DNA of 35,951 nucleotides from Chlorobiota bacterium (GTDB lineage Bacteria; Bacteroidota; Bacteroidia; Bacteroidales; F082). The translations under genes were made by a program, and so were the position numbers. Below the pieces are notes generated by a model. That model was given only the letters and a program-made list of their open reading frames with translations. It was not told where the DNA came from and ran no database searches. How positions within the stretch are numbered: position 1 is the stretch's first letter; the number at the start of each line of letters is the position of its first letter. This document shows, in pieces, positions 31,851 to 35,951 of this stretch. The stretch covers positions 1 through 35,951 of the forward strand of contig JAUVKF010000035.1 in NCBI GenBank assembly GCA_030596395.1, given 5' to 3'.

Positions 31851-33263
31851 TTATAATTTATAAATACAATAATCTTCATTTTCTAAAACAACAGGGAATG
31901 CCAATTTTATATTTGCTCCAAACGTTTTTTTCAAAATTACGATATACTTAAGTCCCTTTAATTTTAAAGATTGCATGTATCGCTCATCTTTTATTTTATT
32001 ATTGGATTCGACCCAACCTTTCCGGTGTGCAAAATACATGGGTGTGGGGTTTTCCCCGCTATTGATTATAATCAGATCTTCTTTTTGAGAAACCCTATTC
32101 ATGTCATCCTCTAATAATAATAAAGTCCGTTCCTGATCTTTAATTCTGAAATCGTAGTGTTGATTCAATATCCCTTCAATACCTATTGCGACAATCAGGA
32201 CAATCTGAAACTTCCTGTTATTAATCAGATTGAGGCCATAACCGGCAACAAGGGCCATAACCGGTATAATGGGGATCAAGTAATAGGAATGTTGCGGAAA
32301 TGTTTCCCCGGCTTTAAATACTATGATAAGAAAACTCAGGAAACTCAATAAAAAGATGGATATCAGTAGTTTATTCTTCTTAATGATTCCCATAATTAAT
32401 CCATATAAAAAAACTGCAAAAGCAATAAATTTTATCGCGGTTTCAGAAAACCTAAGAAGTGTTTCCAGAAGATTATTTGCTATTTCAATTACACCAACGG
32501 ATATGCTCTTACCCATAAAGAAGTACCAAAACCCATAAGTTTCCACCAAATATGGAACCCAATAAAAGTACCACAATAATGGTAAAACGCCACTCAGTCC
32601 GGTTACAAGGATAAAAATAAATTTTCGTTTAAGTAATACTTCTTTGTCCAACAGGGGGATTAAAAAAACAGCTAATAAATACACAGAAGATATTTTTGAT
32701 AAAGTTCCAAATGTTACAAATGTTGCATATAACATCAGGTTGATCAATTGGCGTGATCGGGCGCCTTTATCCAAATAGTTACTCCCGAAATAAATACCTG
32801 CCAGAAGAAAGGACATGGAAAATGTATCGGGCATTATTTTTCTTGAATACGAAAACCAGAGAGAAAACAGTAAGATCAGCGTCGCATAAAAGGCTGTTTT
32901 CTTTTCAAAATATTTGTTGATCAATTTGAAAAAAATAAATAATCCGAAACTGGATACAATCAAGTTTATTAACCTGCCATACCAGTGCTTATAACCAAAG
33001 ATTTCGGCAACCAGGTAAATCGAATAATTGAGCAACGGGAACTCCATTCCTGTTATTCCTGACTTCTCTCCGGCGATATCAATCCTGGGATAAAGGATAT
33101 TGTTGTCAACCTCTAAAAAATTTCTTGCGACCATTGCAACTGAGGTCTGACGCCAATTGTGTTCAACTTCCAGAGGAGGATTAGTTATACCAACCAATCT
33201 GATTAAAAAAAAGAGAACAATCCAAAATCGAATATCGCGAAAATTGTCTTTTATTACACTCAC
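31851..33263 (-). CDS. GT-C family membrane glycosyltransferase (ArnT/PMT-like)
   Basis: The 470-residue polytopic protein has about eleven hydrophobic helices. The first periplasmic loop holds PLEVEHNWRQTSVAMVARNF, which fits the acidic motif plus aromatic/Arg pattern of PMT_2/ArnT-like enzymes that use lipid-linked sugars. Helices follow to about residue 365, and the C-terminal roughly 100 residues form a soluble domain (INSGENPTPMYFAHRKGWVE). It probably adds a sugar to a lipid or protein on the periplasmic side. Donor and acceptor unknown. It is transcribed on the minus strand between trxB and the cation exporter, with no obvious operon partner. Confidence 0.8.
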   Translation of the reverse strand: MSVIKDNFRDIRFWIVLFFLIRLVGITNPPLEVEHNWRQTSVAMVARNFLEVDNNILYPRIDIAGEKSGITGMEFPLLNYSIYLVAEIFGYKHWYGRLINLIVSSFGLFIFFKLINKYFEKKTAFYATLILLFSLWFSYSRKIMPDTFSMSFLLAGIYFGSNYLDKGARSRQLINLMLYATFVTFGTLSKISSVYLLAVFLIPLLDKEVLLKRKFIFILVTGLSGVLPLLWYFYWVPYLVETYGFWYFFMGKSISVGVIEIANNLLETLLRFSETAIKFIAFAVFLYGLIMGIIKKNKLLISIFLLSFLSFLIIVFKAGETFPQHSYYLIPIIPVMALVAGYGLNLINNRKFQIVLIVAIGIEGILNQHYDFRIKDQERTLLLLEDDMNRVSQKEDLIIINSGENPTPMYFAHRKGWVESNNKIKDERYMQSLKLKGLKYIVILKKTFGANIKLAFPVVLENEDYCIYKL

Positions 33264-33293
33264 CTCTCCTTGAAATTATTATCTTCTCAAAGA

Positions 33294-33399
33294 TAAAAAA
33301 AGCTGCCTCATAAAAATACCAACTATAACCCCATATTACCGATATAAATTGTTTCTTTTTCTCTTTCTTTTCGTTAGAAAAAATATCCGGAGACAGCTT
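33294..33399 (-). terminator. Split terminator hairpin downstream of trxB
   Basis: On the minus strand AAGCTGTCTC (33390-33399) can pair with GAGGCAGCTT (33300-33309), one G-T pair, and is followed by seven T residues (33294-33300), a normal terminator design except that the arms are 80 bases apart. The part between holds a T-rich run and a stretch (about 33317-33350) similar to one arm of the 34667-34827 element. It may be a terminator with an inserted relic. Confidence 0.55.
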
Positions 33400-33422
33400 C
33401 AGTAAAATTTTTAATATCGGAC

Positions 33423-34364
33423 TTACGATTGCTCTCCAATAAACCTTTCAGATTCAATGGCAGCCATACATCCTGTTCCGGCCGCTGTTATCGCCTGGCG
33501 ATAATGTTTATCCTGCACATCACCTGCAGCAAAAATTCCTTCAATACTTGTTGCGGTTGAATCGGGTTTGGTAATCAGGTAACCTGTATCATCCATATCA
33601 AGTTTTTCTTTGAAAAGATCGGTATTTGGTGTGTGTCCGAGGGCAACAAAATATCCGTCAACATCAATTTTCTTTTCCTCTCCTGTTTTGTTATTGATTA
33701 AGATAACACCATTCATTGCCTTTGTAAAGCCTTCTTCAACACCTACAATTTCCTTCACTTCATGGTTCCAGAGAATTTCAATATTTGGCGTATTGAACAC
33801 TCGTTTTTGCATAGCCTTTGAAGCTCTCAGTTCATCGCGACGATGAATAAGATATACCTTATTACACATATTGGCCAGATAGGTTGCTTCTTCTGCAGCT
33901 GTGTCGCCACCACCAACTACAGCAACATCTTTTCCTTTGTAAAAGAAGCCATCACAGGTAGCACAAGCCGAAACGCCGCCACCTTTAAATTTTTCTTCCG
34001 ACTCGATACCAAGGTATTTGGCAGTTGCACCGGTTGCAATAATCAGTGTTTCAGCTTCTATCTCTGCGCCATCATCAGCTTTTACTTTAAAAGGACGCTT
34101 AGTAGTATCCACCTCAGTAATTAAACCCCATCGTACATCAGTTCCAAATCTGGTAGCTTGTTTTTTCAGGTCTTCCATCATGGCCGGACCATCAATTCCT
34201 TCAGGATATCCAGGGAAATTATCAACTTCAGTGGTAGTGGTTAACTGGCCTCCGGGCTGAAGACCCTCATACATAACCGGCTTTAAATCAGCACGGGCGG
34301 CATATATTGCTGCGGTATATCCGGCAGGACCGGAACCAATGATCAGACATTTAGTTTTTTCCAT
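33423..34364 (-). CDS. trxB: Thioredoxin reductase
   Basis: Cytoplasmic flavoenzyme passing electrons from NADPH to thioredoxin. The 313-residue protein shows an N-terminal FAD site IIGSGPAGYTAAIYAARADL, GLQPGGQLTTTTEVDNFPG, the redox-active CATC (Cys134, Cys137) in GVSACATCDGFFYKG, the NADPH-binding GGGDTAAEEA with HRRDELRASK, and the C-terminal FAD motif GIFAAGDVQDKHYRQAITAA. Length is typical. It is monocistronic, with the MITE and inverted-repeat elements upstream and the long hairpin downstream. Confidence 0.96.
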   Translation of the reverse strand: MEKTKCLIIGSGPAGYTAAIYAARADLKPVMYEGLQPGGQLTTTTEVDNFPGYPEGIDGPAMMEDLKKQATRFGTDVRWGLITEVDTTKRPFKVKADDGAEIEAETLIIATGATAKYLGIESEEKFKGGGVSACATCDGFFYKGKDVAVVGGGDTAAEEATYLANMCNKVYLIHRRDELRASKAMQKRVFNTPNIEILWNHEVKEIVGVEEGFTKAMNGVILINNKTGEEKKIDVDGYFVALGHTPNTDLFKEKLDMDDTGYLITKPDSTATSIEGIFAAGDVQDKHYRQAITAAGTGCMAAIESERFIGEQS

Positions 34365-34475
34365 TTTAAAATTTTTTATTCAGAAATATTCTTTGGCTTT
34401 TGATTCAGTCAATTTAAGTGCCAATCCCGAAACTAAACATCTTTTAGACACTTATACTGCCAATCTGTCCTGATA

Positions 34476-34640
34476 TTAGAGACTATTTAGATTTTGTTTT
34501 TAGAATTTATTATGATGTATTTTTTGTCAGATCGAGGCATCCGTCAGCTGACGGATAACGATGAGATGGCTAAAAAGACACATAAGAAAACTGAAGCCCG
34601 CCTGACCGGCTGGGCAGGGATAAATTCTAAACAGTCTCTC
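34476..34640. mobile_element. Palindromic MITE family, copy C, with a 21-bp insert
   Basis: This copy is inverted relative to A and B. The body matches copy B closely (ATTATGATGTATTTTTTGTC, then ATCCGTCAGCTGACGGAT at 34539-34556, then AAAAAGACACATAAGAAAAC). About 21 extra bases follow near 34596-34618, forming GCCCGCCTGACC...GGGCAGG, which is absent from the other two copies and is related to 24054-24076. The ends are TTAGAGACT and AGTCTCT. Located between divergent trxB and the small exported-protein gene. Confidence 0.78.
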
Positions 34641-34666
34641 AGTCTTTAAAATTAATTCAATCTATT

Positions 34667-34827
34667 ATACCAAATTAACCCCAAAATTACGCATATAAAT
34701 CGTTTATTTTCCACTGTATTGGCGTTAAAAAAATGTTCCGTAGCACTGCTATGCAAAAGTTTTTTGCCTAAATACAGTGAAAAATACTCCAATTTCTTTA
34801 TACATCATTTTGGGATCAAATTGGTAT
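34667..34827. mobile_element. 161-bp long inverted-repeat element
   Basis: The left arm begins ATACCAAATTAACCCCAAAA; the complement of the right end begins ATACCAATTTGATCCCAAAA, and the similarity continues inward to CACTGTATT(T)..GGC on both sides, so nearly the whole element is one long imperfect hairpin. The centre holds AAAATGTTCCGTAGCACTGC and a second A-rich strand. No coding capacity. A single diverged arm-like stretch occurs at about 33317-33350. It abuts the promoter of the next gene. Confidence 0.65.
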
Positions 34828-34839
34828 TGGAAATCGTTT

Positions 34840-34847
34840 TACTTTTG
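34840..34847 (+). promoter_or_regulatory. Promoter -7 box of the 34869 gene
   Basis: TACTTTTG fits TAnnTTTG; the transcript would start near 34854, giving a leader of about 15 bases. A TTG 16 bases upstream (34821-34823) is a poor -33. This fixes the start codon at 34869 rather than in the upstream inverted repeat. Confidence 0.55.
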
Positions 34848-34868
34848 CAGCAAAATTACAAGCATATT

Positions 34869-35276
34869 ATGACGTTTAGAATTTTCAAATACTCAACAGT
34901 TTTGCTTCTCGTATCATTTCTACTGTATCCAACTGTTAAAGTAGTTGGGCAATCGGAAAATCATGATGATGAACTGCTAAAAGCAGATGCACTTGCAATG
35001 GCTTATGTTAACTGTGACCATGCCTTGGCATTCTATAATTACAAGCTTAATCCGGAAGATAGAGACCTGAAAACAAAACTAAACCAGCTAATGATACTAA
35101 AGAACCAGATGTTTGTGAACATGCAGATAAAGAACAGAAAAGATGACACCAGGAAGAAAAAATTTGAAAGGGAGGTAAATTCTGCAAAAAAACAGTTGAA
35201 TAAATGTATAAAGTACCAGAATATACTGGATGCCAATGCCGAAGCAGAAAAACAAAAAGCAAAGGAATCTAAATAA
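34869..35276 (+). CDS. Small exported protein of unknown function
   Basis: The 135-residue product from ATG 34869 has a signal peptide (MTFRIFKYSTVLLLVSFLLY, cut near Val-Val-Gly-Gln). An all-helical mature part of about 105 residues follows: an acidic start (SENHDDELLKADALAMAYVN), two cysteines about 70 residues apart (in NCDHAL and NKCIKY) that could pair, and a Lys/Glu-rich end (DANAEAEKQKAKESK) with coiled-coil character. The open frame extends back to 34719 but that part is inside the inverted-repeat element. I do not recognise the family. Confidence 0.7.
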   Translation: MTFRIFKYSTVLLLVSFLLYPTVKVVGQSENHDDELLKADALAMAYVNCDHALAFYNYKLNPEDRDLKTKLNQLMILKNQMFVNMQIKNRKDDTRKKKFEREVNSAKKQLNKCIKYQNILDANAEAEKQKAKESK

Positions 35277-35283
35277 AATGTAT

Positions 35284-35291
35284 TAATTTTG
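35284..35291 (+). promoter_or_regulatory. Possible promoter -7 box for tRNA-Pro
   Basis: TAATTTTG fits the consensus and is the only box seen between the preceding stop and the tRNA, but it is 186 bases from the tRNA and a tandem repeat lies between. Weak. Confidence 0.3.
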
Positions 35292-35382
35292 CGTCGCCTT
35301 TCAGGCAAGTTCTTTAAAGAAATGACCTTATTTCGCTTTCTCTGTATTTATTGGGAATAGTGGATAATAGTTGATCGCCTTC

Positions 35383-35467
35383 TCCGTCAGCTGACGGATA
35401 CGGCAAACGACAGATCGCCTTCGCCAAGGCTATGGCAAACGACAGATCGCTTTCGCCAAGGCTATGG
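35383..35467. repeat. Palindrome and two 32-bp tandem repeats next to tRNA-Pro
   Basis: TCCGTCAGCTGACGGA (35383-35398) is the same 16-bp palindrome found in the centre of MITE copies B and C. It is followed by two 32-bp direct repeats (35404-35435 and 35436-35467), each starting CAAACGACAGATCGC and ending CCAAGGCTATGG, with a single C/T difference. The second runs into GCGATC, which can pair with GATCGC inside the unit. The array stops nine bases before the tRNA. Confidence 0.75.
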
Positions 35468-35476
35468 CGATCGGAG

Positions 35477-35550
35477 CGGGGTGTGGTGCAGTTGGCTAGC
35501 ATGCTTGCATGGGGTGCAAGTGGTCGCAGGTTCGAGTCCTGCCACTCCGA
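35477..35550 (+). tRNA. tRNA-Pro(GGG)
   Basis: A 74-base cloverleaf: acceptor CGGGGTG/CACTCCG (one G-T pair), D-stem GTGC/GCAT with loop AGTTGGCTA, anticodon stem CTTGC/GCAAG with loop ATGGGGT (anticodon GGG, G37, typical of proline), and T-arm GCAGG TTCGAGT CCTGC. The discriminator base is A; CCA is not encoded. It reads proline CCC/CCT codons. Confidence 0.93.
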
Positions 35551-35568
35551 CAAAGTTACTGTTTATCA

Positions 35569-35599
35569 AGCTCTTACATACAATGTAAGGGCTTTTTTT
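35569..35599 (+). terminator. Terminator after tRNA-Pro
   Basis: AGCTCTTACAT (35569-35579) pairs with ATGTAAGGGCT (35583-35593), with one wobble, and is followed by seven T residues. It begins 19 bases after the tRNA. Confidence 0.87.
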
Positions 35600-35702
35600 A
35601 TGCCCCTATTTAGTATACCAGTGACCTATCTGTGTACCAAAATTCACTTTGGTAATTCAAGTGTAATTAACTGAATGTTAAACCTTAAATGAATTATCAA
35701 AA

Positions 35703-35777
35703 ATGGAAAGAAATCGCTTTCAAATCCTGTTCTATCTCAGGAAGAGCAGAGTATCTGTAAAAGGATCGGCATTTAAT
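35703..35777 (+). pseudogene. N-terminal fragment of a tyrosine-recombinase integrase
   Basis: The frame from ATG 35703 encodes MERNRFQILFYLRKSRVSVK then GSAF, matching the start of Bacteroidota phage/ICE integrases (arm-binding domain, usually 'F.ILFYL.KS....KG.AP'). After about 25 residues the match stops, where the sequence becomes like the end of an insertion sequence, and the frame closes near 35852. It lies about 150 bases downstream of a tRNA 3' end and points away from it, the classic place for an integrase of a tRNA-targeting element. So this is a relic, probably cut by the insertion. Confidence 0.5.
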
Positions 35778-35951
35778 CCGCCAAAGTGGATCATCAGCTT
35801 ACCACTTTATTGCAAATTCCGGTCAAATAGACCACCCCAGACCGGAGTAAATTGACCACCCTGAAGTTTATCTAAAAAAGAACGTTTTCATTGGCTATTA
35901 TATTGATACAAATTTAACGATTTATTTCATTTCCATTTATTGATTCTGATG
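35778..35951. mobile_element. Probable terminus of an IS21-like element, running off the right edge
   Basis: The sequence holds repeated motifs typical of IS21-type ends: AATTCCGGTCAAATAGACCACC, with a second copy as ACCGGAGTAAATTGACCACC (about 35812-35861), preceded by CCGCCAAAGTGG. These GGTCAATTT-type internal repeats are what I recall from IS21-family ends in Bacteroidota. No istA or istB reading frame is inside the window: the last 90 bases are AT-rich without a clear gene. The exact tip is uncertain. Confidence 0.45.

Noticed and set aside
34719..34868. Upstream extension of the small exported protein
   Set aside because: It lies in the inverted-repeat element and would bury the signal peptide that starts at 34869.
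35383..35467. CRISPR array
   Set aside because: Only two units directly abutting each other with no spacers and no cas genes nearby; it is a plain tandem repeat.
35314..35553. Minus-strand open frame beginning WQDSNLRPLAPHASM-like across the tRNA
   Set aside because: It is the antisense of tRNA-Pro and its repeats. This kind of frame is a well-known spurious protein opposite tRNA genes.

Overview
The window is a chromosomal stretch from a Bacteroidota bacterium, probably Bacteroidales or Marinilabiliales-like. The evidence is: many copies of the phylum's TAnnTTTG -7 promoter box; type IX secretion (T9SS) C-terminal sorting tails on secreted proteins; a GldA-type ABC ATPase; the long single-chain PurL; a SAM-II-like riboswitch; and weak Shine-Dalgarno sequences. 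It holds a housekeeping backbone interrupted by an accessory sulfur-metabolism island and many small mobile or palindromic repeats.

Layout. 1-471: two broken gene remnants meeting head to head (an RHS-repeat fragment on the minus strand and a T9SS tail on the plus strand). 522-3326: ribosomal operon rplM-rpsI-rpsB-tsf on the minus strand, with its promoter at the right and terminator at the left. 3391-5965: gldA-like ATPase, a SAM-II riboswitch candidate and metK. 6033-8725: a divergent pair of secreted T9SS-tailed proteins, one with an Omp28/thioredoxin-like CPPC domain. 9363-19783: sulfur island, all on the plus strand. It has a double-rhodanese lipoprotein, an OprO/P-type porin, a periplasmic tandem rhodanese, two small proteins, a Psr/Phs-type molybdopterin oxidoreductase (A-B-C subunits), two half-size YeeE/YedE sulfur transporters, and two membrane-anchored rhodanese-fold proteins. 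19967-34364: hutU, an ECF sigma factor with an overlapping GT2 glycosyltransferase, tgt-lptF/G, purL, a CDF cation exporter, a GT-C glycosyltransferase and trxB. 34869-35951: a small exported protein, tRNA-Pro(GGG), an N-terminal integrase fragment and what looks like the end of an IS21-type element.

How the island may work (inference): the porin admits sulfur oxyanions or polysulfide. The Tat-exported molybdoenzyme with its Fe-S and NrfD-type membrane subunits exchanges electrons with the quinone pool. Rhodaneses handle sulfane sulfur in the periplasm, and YeeE-type proteins move sulfur compounds across the inner membrane. The most unusual part is the last two genes. Both encode single-pass, rhodanese-fold proteins that have lost the catalytic cysteine and end in the same basic tail finishing in Ala-Val-Ala-Gly-Gly-Cys. 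The second has no other cysteine. This resembles, by analogy, the GGC(GG) swinging arm of the sulfur carrier SoxY and suggests a membrane-tethered sulfur carrier pair.

A second theme is repeats. There are three copies of a roughly 144-bp element with terminal inverted repeats and a central palindrome that differs between copies, a 154-bp IS-derived MITE with 3-bp target duplication, a 161-bp inverted-repeat element, 63-bp and 32-bp tandem repeats, and 16-23-bp palindromes that recur in unrelated contexts.
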